The notes under the pieces are model-generated. The model was not told the DNA's origin. It made no database searches and worked only from the letters and a program-made list of their open reading frames with translations. Both the position numbers and the translations under genes were made by a program. Of a stretch of DNA of 64,000 bases, positions 26,647-34,946 are shown piece by piece. Numbering within the stretch: the stretch's first letter is position 1; each line of letters opens with the position of its first letter. Location of the stretch: NCBI RefSeq assembly GCF_004122035.1, contig NZ_SAXA01000006.1:124001-188000 (forward strand). Reading direction: 5' to 3'. Source of the DNA: Ancylomarina salipaludis (GTDB taxonomy: Bacteria; Bacteroidota; Bacteroidia; Bacteroidales; Marinifilaceae).

Positions 26647-27630
26647 ATGACAAAAGCTTCAACTTTAAAAACCATAAAGGCTCCTATTGAAAAAGAGTTA
26701 AAAGAGTTTAATCCCTATTTTCGCAATGCCATGCGGACTAAAGTTCGCTTGCTTGATGTTATTAACCAATATATTATCAAGAGAAAAGGGAAAGAAATCC
26801 GACCAATATTGGTCTTTTTAACAGCCAAACTTTGCGGAGAAGTCAATGCGTCGACCTATACGGCTGCAACTCTTACTCAACTTTTACACACAGCCACTTT
26901 GGTACACGATGATGTGGTTGATGAAGCATACGAAAGACGTGGATTCTTTTCGATCAATGCCCTTTGGAAATCGAAAGTTGCCGTTTTAGTTGGCGATTTC
27001 CTTCTATCCAAAGGTTTATTAATTGCTTTGGACAATGATGAATTTAAGCAACTGAAAGTTGTGTCTGAGTCTGTAAAAGAGATGAGTGAAGGGGAACTTT
27101 TACAAATTGAAAAATCGAAAAAACTAGATATCACAGAAGAGGTCTATTTTGATATTATCTATAAAAAAACAGCCAGCTTAATTGCGGCTTGTACCCAACT
27201 GGGAGCTCTTTCGGTAAATGCTGATGCCGAAACTCAGGAAAAAATGAAGCAATTTGGGGCTTATCTGGGAATAGCTTTCCAAATTAAGGACGATTTGTTT
27301 GACTATGACAAACAAGCTGCCATTGGAAAACCAACAGGCAATGATATTAAGGAAAAAAAGCTAACTCTTCCCCTTATTTCGGTTTTAAGAAACTGTACTC
27401 CCAAAGAAAAAAGATGGGCGATCAGAAGCCTCAGAAAGCATAATAAGAACAAAGACAAAGTGCAGGAATTAATTGCTTTTGTAAAAGAAAAAGGCGGAAT
27501 TGATTACACACGGGAAAAGATGCTTGAATACAAAGCAAAGGCAGAAGCTATTTTGATGACCTTTCCTGATTCAGAAATCAAAAATGCCATGCTAGCCCTT
27601 GTTCATTATACGATAGACAGAGAAAAATAA
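26647..27630 (+). CDS. Trans-isoprenyl diphosphate synthase
   Basis: Polyprenyl synthetase of 327 residues that extends allylic diphosphates with IPP (octaprenyl/solanesyl-type product likely, for menaquinone side chains). The first Asp-rich motif is in 'LVHDDVVDEAYERRG' (DDxxD), the second in 'IKDDLFDYD', with 'GKEIRPILVFLTAKL' and 'KKTASLIAACTQLGA' between them. The frame is open from a TTG at 26638, but the ATG at 26647 is the natural start. It is convergent with a histidine kinase gene only 35 bases downstream, with no obvious hairpin between them. Confidence 0.93.
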   Translation: MTKASTLKTIKAPIEKELKEFNPYFRNAMRTKVRLLDVINQYIIKRKGKEIRPILVFLTAKLCGEVNASTYTAATLTQLLHTATLVHDDVVDEAYERRGFFSINALWKSKVAVLVGDFLLSKGLLIALDNDEFKQLKVVSESVKEMSEGELLQIEKSKKLDITEEVYFDIIYKKTASLIAACTQLGALSVNADAETQEKMKQFGAYLGIAFQIKDDLFDYDKQAAIGKPTGNDIKEKKLTLPLISVLRNCTPKEKRWAIRSLRKHNKNKDKVQELIAFVKEKGGIDYTREKMLEYKAKAEAILMTFPDSEIKNAMLALVHYTIDREK

Positions 27631-27665
27631 AATCGATTATTAGATTTATGATTTAGAAATTGGAG

Positions 27666-29540
27666 TTAAGAAGTAAATCCACTCTTATTTTTGGGGACAA
27701 TAAATGAGAAACAACTGCCCTCTCCATTTTCACTTTCAACCCAAATCTCACCATTGTTGCAATCAATAAATTCTTTGCAGAGAATCAGCCCAAGACCTGT
27801 TCCGGTTTCCATGGCAGTGCCTTTACTGGAATACTGATTATCCATATCAAATAATTTGGTCTGGTTTTCCTGACTAATTCCTTTCCCATCATCCTTGATG
27901 GAAAGACCATAATGCTTTTCCCGATCAAGTAGACTGATTTCAATATTCCCATACATATATGTGAATTTAACTGCATTAGCCATCAGGTTCCGAATAATTG
28001 TATCAACCATATATTTATCTGCAAAAACAGTTTTATTATGGTCCGGGTTAAAATGAATATTAATCTTCTTTTTATGAATATTTGCTTGTAGCAAATTGAT
28101 ATTTGACTCTACAAGTTCAATCAAATCAAACTCTTCAGGTTCACACTTTATATTTCCCCTTTGTGAACGTGACCAATCTAATAAATTCTCAAGCAAATCA
28201 TACCCCTGACAAGCAGAAGCATGAATAATTTCTGCGAATTCATTAATTTCTTCTTTCGTAAGATCATCGTTTAACTGTAGAGCTTCGGAAAGTGCCCGCA
28301 AGGATCCAAATGGATTTTTTAGGTCATGAGCAATAATTGAAAAGAATTTATCCTTGGTTTTCAGAGCTTCTTCCAAAGCTTTTTCGCTCTGTTTGCGTTT
28401 GGTAACATCTCGTGCAACTGCCATGAGGTAAGGAATTTCATCTTCTTCATCAAATTCAGGAATCAGTTGCCATTCAAAAGAAATTTCACGTCCCTTCACC
28501 TCAATTGAAAAATCGATTACATCGGATATTCCGGATTCAAAAACCTTATCCATCTCTTCTTCACAAAGCTGACATAAATCGTAGGGAAAACCCATATCGT
28601 GATGTGTCTTACCTATAAAATCTTCAGGTGGAATTCCAAATACATGAAGTGAAGCAGAATTGATAAAAACGTAACGATACTCACGGTCAAATCTCATAAC
28701 AAGATCAGTCGCATTTTCAACCAGAGTTCGAAATCGAATTTCACTTTCATGCAATTCTCTTTCGGTTTCCTTTCTTTCCTGGATATTTCTAAAGCTTGTG
28801 AAATATACGGTCTTATCATGATATTTAATAGGACACAAGCTACTCTCAACTGGAATGAGGTCTCCTGATTTTGTGATTAAATCTGTCTCAAAAATCGCTC
28901 CTTTTGTTTCCCGAACTTGACTCACTCTCTCTTCAAAAGTGAGAGAATTGGTCGGATCATCAATATCAAATACAGTCAATTTTGAAAATTCCTCTTTGCT
29001 ATAGCCCAACATCTCATTCAACTTATCTGTAAATTTCAACACCTGCCCTTTACAATTCAAAATAAGCAATGCATCTCCCTTTGATTCAAAAAGTTGCTGA
29101 TAAAACAAGTCGGTTTCTACTAAAAATGGGGCATTAGGTTCATTAGATTCAAATGAAGCAATAATATTTTTCTTACATTTTCGCTGGTTATCTGGCAACT
29201 GTGTTTGCAGAGAGTACCATACCAATTTACTGGCACGCTTCTTCAAAATTGTACAACCGGCACAAGGTTCATTCGAATTGCAAAAAACAGAATAGCATTT
29301 CTGTCCGGACGACCTATCGTCTTTATTCTTTCTAAAACTATTTGATTTTGCATCAAAAGACAGAATGTTAAAATTATGATCAATGACGCCGAATCCTTCA
29401 ACCAATTTTTGATCTTCATTCAAGATGCTTTTACAAGGCAATCCCGCTTCAGTTTTATTCAACCGTTGCTTCAATTCAAAAATCTCATTTTCGAGTTCTT
29501 GAATTTTCTCAACCTTATACAAATCAGTTTTTAATTCCAT
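27666..29540 (-). CDS. PAS-domain sensor histidine kinase, orphan, soluble
   Basis: 624 residues, no transmembrane helix. In order: a short coiled coil (~5-30); a sensor segment with a Cys cluster (~80-100, 'QKCYSVFCNSNEPCAGCTI'), a pattern seen in PAS-type sensors with a metal or redox centre; two PAS domains with PAC-like ends (~145-260 and ~265-385). HisKA has the phosphorylated His near 405 ('FSIIAHDLKNPFGSL') and HATPase_c has N ('LMANAVKFTY'), G1 ('IKDDGKGIS') and G2 ('GTGLGLILCKEF'). No response regulator is adjacent, so its partner is elsewhere. It probably senses a cytoplasmic signal. Confidence 0.9.
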   Translation of the reverse strand: MELKTDLYKVEKIQELENEIFELKQRLNKTEAGLPCKSILNEDQKLVEGFGVIDHNFNILSFDAKSNSFRKNKDDRSSGQKCYSVFCNSNEPCAGCTILKKRASKLVWYSLQTQLPDNQRKCKKNIIASFESNEPNAPFLVETDLFYQQLFESKGDALLILNCKGQVLKFTDKLNEMLGYSKEEFSKLTVFDIDDPTNSLTFEERVSQVRETKGAIFETDLITKSGDLIPVESSLCPIKYHDKTVYFTSFRNIQERKETERELHESEIRFRTLVENATDLVMRFDREYRYVFINSASLHVFGIPPEDFIGKTHHDMGFPYDLCQLCEEEMDKVFESGISDVIDFSIEVKGREISFEWQLIPEFDEEDEIPYLMAVARDVTKRKQSEKALEEALKTKDKFFSIIAHDLKNPFGSLRALSEALQLNDDLTKEEINEFAEIIHASACQGYDLLENLLDWSRSQRGNIKCEPEEFDLIELVESNINLLQANIHKKKINIHFNPDHNKTVFADKYMVDTIIRNLMANAVKFTYMYGNIEISLLDREKHYGLSIKDDGKGISQENQTKLFDMDNQYSSKGTAMETGTGLGLILCKEFIDCNNGEIWVESENGEGSCFSFIVPKNKSGFTS

Positions 29541-29844
29541 TATTAAGAAAATTTATCAAAACGGCTTAAATCATATCCTAATCAACGCTTCTATCTCCCT
29601 ACTTTAAATGAGTGAATCAATCATGAATTACTGGAATAACGCTCCTTTTATATTCGCTGAAATTTACCATAACTAGCCTAAAAAAACAGACAAACAGACA
29701 TATTTTAATGCCAAACAGATAGTTAAACCAAAAATGAAGTTACATAATAATTCTAAAAAAACAAGTTTAAATTTTGAATAAGTAATTTTTGAGCAAAAAA
29801 AAACCGGAACAAGTCCGGTTTTTAATAACTGATTAGAATCTGAT
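29541..29844. other. Intergenic region between deoC and the histidine kinase
   Basis: About 304 bases containing the deoC terminator at its right end and AT-rich sequence that should hold the kinase promoter; no further element is recognised. Confidence 0.45.
29795..29821 (-). terminator. Terminator after deoC
   Basis: AAACCGGA / TCCGGTTT (29801-29808 with 29814-29821), loop of five, followed on the minus strand by a run of T. Confidence 0.9.
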
Positions 29845-30744
29845 TTAGAAATACTTAATTTCTTTTTCCTCACCAGTCTCCAATTTATGAATCTCAGTAA
29901 GCAGGTTATTTGCCAAGCTTGAAGCTCCAATTCTGGACCACTTATTATTTAACCATTCCTCACCCAAGTTATTCTTCGAAATTGCATAAAACTCGATAGC
30001 ATCCTTAGCTGTTGCAATTCCCCCTGCTGGTTTAAAACCAACCATTCGGCCTGTTTTCTCATAATACTCAGTAATCGCCTGAGTCATAATATAAGCTGCC
30101 TCTAATGTTGCATTCACTGGCACTTTACCTGTTGAAGTCTTGATAAAGTCAGCTCCGGCTTCCATTGCAATGATAGATGCGGTACGAATATTTTCTGCCG
30201 TTTTCAACTCCCCTGTCTCAAGGATAACTTTCAAGTGAGCCTCACCACAAGCCTCTTTCTGAATCGCAATTTCATCAAACACCGTTTGATAATGTCCTTC
30301 AAGAAAAGCTCCAATTGATATCACAATATCGATATCATTAGCTCCCTTTTCAACGGCCATTTTACATTCTAATGCCTTAACTTCAACGTATGATTGAGAA
30401 GATGGGAAAACACCTGCTACAGAAGCTATTCTAACGCCCTCAGCTTTTAAGTTTTCATTCAATGTAGGTACCTGGTATGGATATACACAAATAGCAGCCA
30501 CATTTGGCATGTCAAAATCGTTCTGGAAGTTATTTACATTGTCAGCAAAACTTTTAGCCTTTGCATGCGTGTCAGTAGAGTTTAGAGTCGTTAAATCAAT
30601 AAAAGAAAAATTCTTTTTAAGATTCTCAATTGTGTATAAAGCTTCAAAATCTTTATCCAAAATTGATTTGACATTTGCCTTTACTTCTGCATCGCTAATC
30701 TTAAGATCGTATGATTTTAAGATTTCTAAAATGTCTCTCTCCAT
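29845..30744 (-). CDS. deoC: Deoxyribose-phosphate aldolase
   Basis: Class I aldolase that splits 2-deoxyribose-5-phosphate to glyceraldehyde-3-phosphate and acetaldehyde in deoxynucleoside catabolism. TIM-barrel motifs: 'VAAICVYPYQVP', 'NDIDIVISIGAFLEGHY', 'LKVILETGEL', the Schiff-base lysine in 'DFIKTSTGK' and 'GFKPAGGIAT'. It has 299 residues, about 40 more than the E. coli enzyme, mostly as an N-terminal extension, as is usual for Bacteroidota. It ends at a good terminator and starts about 100 bases after a candidate -7 element. Confidence 0.95.
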   Translation of the reverse strand: MERDILEILKSYDLKISDAEVKANVKSILDKDFEALYTIENLKKNFSFIDLTTLNSTDTHAKAKSFADNVNNFQNDFDMPNVAAICVYPYQVPTLNENLKAEGVRIASVAGVFPSSQSYVEVKALECKMAVEKGANDIDIVISIGAFLEGHYQTVFDEIAIQKEACGEAHLKVILETGELKTAENIRTASIIAMEAGADFIKTSTGKVPVNATLEAAYIMTQAITEYYEKTGRMVGFKPAGGIATAKDAIEFYAISKNNLGEEWLNNKWSRIGASSLANNLLTEIHKLETGEEKEIKYF

Positions 30745-30843
30745 AATGTAAGTAAATAATTAATAACCAGTTGCGAATCTTTATTCGCTGATTTTTCCAT
30801 CAATATTCTTTCCCATAAAAGTCTGAATATTGTCTTAAGAGCA

Positions 30844-30851
30844 CAAAACTA
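30844..30851 (-). promoter_or_regulatory. Candidate -7 element for deoC
   Basis: TAGTTTTG on the minus strand fits TAnnTTTG; leader of roughly 90 bases. Confidence 0.3.
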
Positions 30852-30919
30852 AGATAATTTTTACTCTTCCCCTATTTCTATAACATTAATTTATTTACAC
30901 TTAGACATGGGATAAATAG

Positions 30920-31255
30920 CTACCTGAGTTTTTTATTATCCAAGTGTCGGTTCTTGTCCCGGGACGTTTTCTTTTCGAGGTTCTTTTTGAAAGCTTCAGT
31001 CAAATCAATTCCGGTTTGGTTGGCCAAACAAATCAATACCCAAAGGACATCGGCCATTTCATCGCCCAAATCTTTATCGGAGTCACTGGACTTAAATGAT
31101 TGATCACCATATTTTCGAGCGATCAAACGGGCTACTTCACCAACTTCTTCGGTCAGAATGGCCATATTTGTCAACTCACTAAAATAACGCACACCATATT
31201 CTTTAATCCAGGCATCAACTTGTTCCTGAGCCGCTTTTATACTTAATTCGTTCAT
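30920..31255 (-). CDS. MazG-like nucleotide pyrophosphohydrolase
   Basis: 111-residue all-alpha NTP pyrophosphohydrolase that removes pyrophosphate from (d)NTPs and so may limit abnormal nucleotides. The metal-binding pair is visible as 'ILTEEVGEVARLIARKYG' (ExxE type) and 'DLGDEMADVLWVLICLAN' (second acidic motif, ExxD type). Single-domain MazG; not an antitoxin. Upstream of its ATG there is no ribosome binding site: the leader consists of sixteen AACTCAT heptamers (coding-strand view) and the first two bases of the start codon belong to the array. dtd lies upstream in the same direction across the array. Confidence 0.9.
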   Translation of the reverse strand: MNELSIKAAQEQVDAWIKEYGVRYFSELTNMAILTEEVGEVARLIARKYGDQSFKSSDSDKDLGDEMADVLWVLICLANQTGIDLTEAFKKNLEKKTSRDKNRHLDNKKLR

Positions 31256-31365
31256 GAGTTATGAGTTATGAGTTATGAGTTATGAGTTATGAGTTATGAG
31301 TTATGAGTTATGAGTTATGAGTTATGAGTTATGAGTTATGAGTTATGAGTTATGAGTTATGAGTT
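31254..31365 (+). repeat. Tandem array, 16 perfect copies of ATGAGTT
   Basis: Perfect 7-base units from 31254 to 31365 (112 bases), followed by TATAG. On the mazG coding strand the unit is AACTCAT and the array abuts the start codon. Reading through it in any frame meets TAA within seven codons, so it is not coding. Such pure short tandem arrays change copy number by slipped-strand replication. Confidence 0.98.
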
Positions 31366-31441
31366 TATAGGTGCAAATTTCGGGACTCCCAAGCCAATCA
31401 ACAAATCATCACATCAGAAAATCAACACATCATCGTACTAA

Positions 31442-31894
31442 CTATTCTTTGTTTTTACTGTCAATTGTAATGGTCACCGGCCCGTCATTAACCAAAGCCA
31501 CCTGCATTTCGGCACCAAACTGTCCCCTTTGAGGTTTCTTTCCGCTCTCCTTTTCCAAAGCCAATAAAAATGACTCATAAAGAGGAATTGAATGGTCTGG
31601 TTTTGCAGCATTGATATAGGAAGGACGGTTCCCCTTTTTGGTGCGAGCATGCAAAGTAAACTGACTAATAGCCAGAATTCCGCCACCTATCTCTATCAAG
31701 GATTTGTTCATAACACCTGCTTCATCGTCGAATATTCTTAGATTACAAATCTTCTTACAAAGCCAATCAATATCTTCTTGTCCATCGGAATTTTCAATCC
31801 CCACTAAAATCATAAGTCCCTTTCCTATTTCTCCAATAACTTGATTTTCGACTTCTACCGAAGCCCGGCTCACTCTTTGAATGACTACACGCAT
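31442..31894 (-). CDS. dtd: D-aminoacyl-tRNA deacylase
   Basis: 150-residue DTD that hydrolyses D-aminoacyl-tRNA (and Gly-tRNA(Ala)) to keep D-amino acids out of protein. Motifs: 'MRVVIQRVSRASVEV', the adenosine/active-site 'GGILAISQFTLHARTKKGNRPSY' region with the SQFTL motif, and the Gly-cisPro-like 'VALVNDGPVTITID' (NXGPVT). The frame is open upstream to 31957 but the conserved protein starts at the ATG at 31894. It probably shares a transcript with mazG, across the heptamer array. Confidence 0.95.
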   Translation of the reverse strand: MRVVIQRVSRASVEVENQVIGEIGKGLMILVGIENSDGQEDIDWLCKKICNLRIFDDEAGVMNKSLIEIGGGILAISQFTLHARTKKGNRPSYINAAKPDHSIPLYESFLLALEKESGKKPQRGQFGAEMQVALVNDGPVTITIDSKNKE

Positions 31895-32065
31895 TTTCTT
31901 ATATTTTAAAATTCCGATTAACAAAGTTAAATCTTTGTTCCTGCATCCCATCATCACAACTCAAAATTTACTATTAAAACTGAATCTAAATAACTATTAT
32001 CAAATTTATTCAGCATATTTGTATAAAATGGTTTAAAAATTAAAGATTCAAAATTTAAATAATAC

Positions 32066-33049
32066 ATGTTCTATTATATCAGCAAAAGCAATCAAGCCGC
32101 CTTTAATCAAGCAACAGAAGAATACTTCCTGAAAAATTTCGAGGAAAATTTCTATATACTTTACCGAAATAAAGCGGCCATTGTTATTGGGAAACATCAG
32201 AATGCTCTGGCTGAAATTAATTTGGACAAATGTGAAGAACAAAATATTGAAATTGTCCGTCGCCTTTCTGGTGGCGGGACTGTTTTTCATGATGAAGGCA
32301 ACTTAAACTATTGCTTTATCAGCAAAGGTGAAAAAGGCGAATTGATCAATTTCAGAAAATACTCACAACCCGTAATAGATGTCCTCCAAAGTTTAGGTGT
32401 AGATGCCAAATTCGAAGGTAAAAGTGATCTGACCATTGAAGGAATGAAATTTTCAGGTAATGCCTCCCATATCTACCGAAACAAAGTGATGCAGCATGGC
32501 ACGATGCTTTTCTCAAGCGATTTAAGCCGCTTGAACAGCCTTTTGAAGGTGAACCCACTTAAGTTTCGTGACAGAGGTGTCCGATCCATTAGAAGCCGGG
32601 TAACCAATATCAGCGAGCATCTATCCACTCCACTGCTTATTGATGAATTGCAAAACAAAATCATTCGTCACGTTCAAAGTCAATTTCCGGAGATTAAGGC
32701 ATACGAACTAACAGAATCAGATCATGAGGCTATTCAGAAGCTGATGGAAGAAAAATACCTGAAATGGGAATGGAATTTTGGCTACTCACCCAAATACAAA
32801 TTTGAAAGACTCATTGGTTTTGACAATGGAAATATATTAGAAATAGAGCTTGACATCGAAAAGGGCCGAATTTCAAAAGCTGAAATTTTAGGTAATTGCA
32901 TTAAAAAAGAAAAAATTGCCGAACTCGAAAACAACCTAATCAGCATCCCCCACCACAAGGAAAGTTTAATACAGGTATTGAGCCATTTGAATATGCAAGA
33001 TTACTTTGATCAGTTAGAAACTGAAGAGTTGATTCATGCCATCTTTTAA
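32066..33049 (+). CDS. lplA: Lipoate-protein ligase A
   Basis: 327-residue ligase that activates free lipoate with ATP and attaches it to lipoyl domains of 2-oxoacid dehydrogenases and GcvH. The adenylation site is visible as 'VRRLSGGGTVFHDEGNLNY' (residues ~70-88), the catalytic Lys in 'MKFSGNASHIYRNKVMQHGTML', plus the C-terminal accessory domain ('KWEWNFGYSPKYKFER' and beyond). It lies opposite in strand to the flanking uvrC and dtd genes, interrupting an otherwise co-directional block, with no obvious terminator in the 52-base gap to uvrC. Confidence 0.93.
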   Translation: MFYYISKSNQAAFNQATEEYFLKNFEENFYILYRNKAAIVIGKHQNALAEINLDKCEEQNIEIVRRLSGGGTVFHDEGNLNYCFISKGEKGELINFRKYSQPVIDVLQSLGVDAKFEGKSDLTIEGMKFSGNASHIYRNKVMQHGTMLFSSDLSRLNSLLKVNPLKFRDRGVRSIRSRVTNISEHLSTPLLIDELQNKIIRHVQSQFPEIKAYELTESDHEAIQKLMEEKYLKWEWNFGYSPKYKFERLIGFDNGNILEIELDIEKGRISKAEILGNCIKKEKIAELENNLISIPHHKESLIQVLSHLNMQDYFDQLETEELIHAIF

Positions 33050-33101
33050 AAAAAATAAGCACATCGTTTAAAAGATGAATATCAACTACAATTAACAACA
33101 T

Positions 33102-34904
33102 CTAATTAAAATGATGCCAAAGCTTTACAGCTTTCGATTTACCAATACATTTTTCAAGATCTTCCAAACTGGTTTTCTTTATATTTTCTACTGATTTAAA
33201 AGTCGAAATCAAGCTCTGTTTTGTCTTAGGACCAATTCCAGAGACCTCGTCCAGTTCTGAAGTGATAAAGGCTTTCGATCGTTTCTGTCTGTGAAAGGTA
33301 ATCGCAAATCGGTGCGATTCATTTCTCAGATGCTGAATCACTTTCAAACTTTCTGAATTCTTATCTAAATACAGAGGGTAAGGATCACCAGGAAAGAAGA
33401 TCTCTTCCAAACGTTTTGCAATCCCGACAACTGCTACTTTCCCCCTTAGATCAAGTTTTTCAAGTGAGTTTAGAGCTGCCCCCAATTGCCCTTTCCCGCC
33501 GTCAATCACGATTAACTGAGGTAATGATTTCTCCTCCTCCAATAAGCGCTTATACCGTCTGTAAATGATCTCTTCCATCGAGGCAAAGTCGTTGGCCCCA
33601 ACCACCGTTTTAATATTAAAATGTCGGTAATCTTTTTTGTAGGGTTTTGCATTACGAAAAACCACACAGGAAGCAACAGGATGCGTTCCCTGAATATTCG
33701 AATTATCAAAACACTCAATATGAACAGGCAATTCTTTAAGGCGAAAATCTTTTTTCATCCCCTCCACGATTCTATCGGAATGTTTCTTCGGTTGTCTTTT
33801 TTCAAGCTGTTTCAATTTTTCCTGACGGAAATACTTCACATTGCGTAATGACAAATCTAAAAGCTTCTTCTTATCGCCTCTTTGAGGGACTGTAAAACCC
33901 ACATTATGCATTGAAAGATCTAAAGGGAAAGGCACAATAATTTCTTTAGCTGTACTAAAAATCTTTTGACGAATTTCAACAATTCCCATCACCAAAAGCT
34001 CTTCCTCACTTTCATCCAATTTTTTCTTAATCTCTATAGTGTGAGCCTGAATAATCGCTCCATTTACAAGCTTTAGAAAATTAACGTAGGCCGTGTCCTC
34101 ATCAGCCAAAATAGAATAAACATCAATATTATCAATCGTAGGACTTACAATCGTTGATTTACTCCTGTATTTCTCAAGAAGATCTAACTTCTCCTTAATT
34201 AAATGTGCGTCCTCATATTTATAATCGAGAGCTAAGGCCTGCATTTTTTCCTGAAGAAAATCCGTTACATTTTTAATATTCCCTTTAAGAATATGACGTA
34301 TTTCAGCTATAGTCTGATGGTATTCTTCAAATGATTCATTCCCTACACAAGGTCCCTTGCAATTCCCAATATGATACTCCAGACAAACCTTAAATTTCCC
34401 CTGCGAAACACTTTTTTCATCAAGTTTAAGATTGCAAGTTCTCAGCTTGTATAATGACCGAATTAAATCCATAAGCGTTCTCACCATCCGAACACTGGTA
34501 TAAGGACCAAAATATTCAGATCCGTCTTTTACCAATTGCCGTGTAATATGAACTCTTGGGAAAGTCTCTTTTTTAATACAAATCCAGGGGTAGGACTTAT
34601 CATCCTTTAGAAGGATATTATAGCGAGGCTGATGCTTTTTAATCAGATTATTCTCAAGCAAAAGAGCATCTTCTTCCGTTTCTACAACCAGGTGTTTGAT
34701 ATCTGCGATCTTTTTCACCATCACATTCGTTTTGGCAATATCATGCACCTTATTGAAATAGGACGCAACACGCCTTTTCAATCGTTTCGCCTTTCCAACG
34801 TAAATAATCTTTTCATGTTCATCAAAAAATTGATAAACCCCGGGTTCATCCGGTAAAGCTGCAACCCGTTCTTTTAAGCGAACAATGTGTTTGTTTTCTA
34901 CCAC
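33102..34904 (-). CDS. uvrC: Excinuclease ABC subunit C
   Basis: UvrC makes both incisions in nucleotide excision repair. The N-terminal GIY-YIG nuclease is 'EPGVYQFFDEHEKIIYVGKAKRLKRRV' (residues ~20-45, in part), then 'DKSYPWI' and 'FGPYTSVRMVRTL', a UVR motif region near 205-235, the C-terminal RNase H-like nuclease with 'HIECFDNSNIQGTHPVAS' and 'VIDGGKGQLGAAL', and a terminal HhH pair ('LDEVSGIGPKTKQSLI'). At 600 residues it is normal in length. It is 42 bases downstream of ade, so they are probably co-transcribed. The start could also be at a later codon, but 34904 leaves the right spacing before the GIY-YIG domain. Confidence 0.96.
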   Translation of the reverse strand: MVENKHIVRLKERVAALPDEPGVYQFFDEHEKIIYVGKAKRLKRRVASYFNKVHDIAKTNVMVKKIADIKHLVVETEEDALLLENNLIKKHQPRYNILLKDDKSYPWICIKKETFPRVHITRQLVKDGSEYFGPYTSVRMVRTLMDLIRSLYKLRTCNLKLDEKSVSQGKFKVCLEYHIGNCKGPCVGNESFEEYHQTIAEIRHILKGNIKNVTDFLQEKMQALALDYKYEDAHLIKEKLDLLEKYRSKSTIVSPTIDNIDVYSILADEDTAYVNFLKLVNGAIIQAHTIEIKKKLDESEEELLVMGIVEIRQKIFSTAKEIIVPFPLDLSMHNVGFTVPQRGDKKKLLDLSLRNVKYFRQEKLKQLEKRQPKKHSDRIVEGMKKDFRLKELPVHIECFDNSNIQGTHPVASCVVFRNAKPYKKDYRHFNIKTVVGANDFASMEEIIYRRYKRLLEEEKSLPQLIVIDGGKGQLGAALNSLEKLDLRGKVAVVGIAKRLEEIFFPGDPYPLYLDKNSESLKVIQHLRNESHRFAITFHRQKRSKAFITSELDEVSGIGPKTKQSLISTFKSVENIKKTSLEDLEKCIGKSKAVKLWHHFN

Positions 34905-34946
34905 AAATATTAAATTCTAATGGATACCGAGACAATATAAACAAGA

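Noticed and set aside
30920-31255. MazG as part of a mazEF toxin-antitoxin locus
   Set aside because: The protein is a nucleotide pyrophosphohydrolase with ExxE-type motifs; no mazE or mazF is nearby.
31381-31440. ATCA/CATC-rich stretch between the heptamer array and dtd
   Set aside because: Low complexity only; no periodic unit or array pattern comparable to a CRISPR or a clean tandem repeat.
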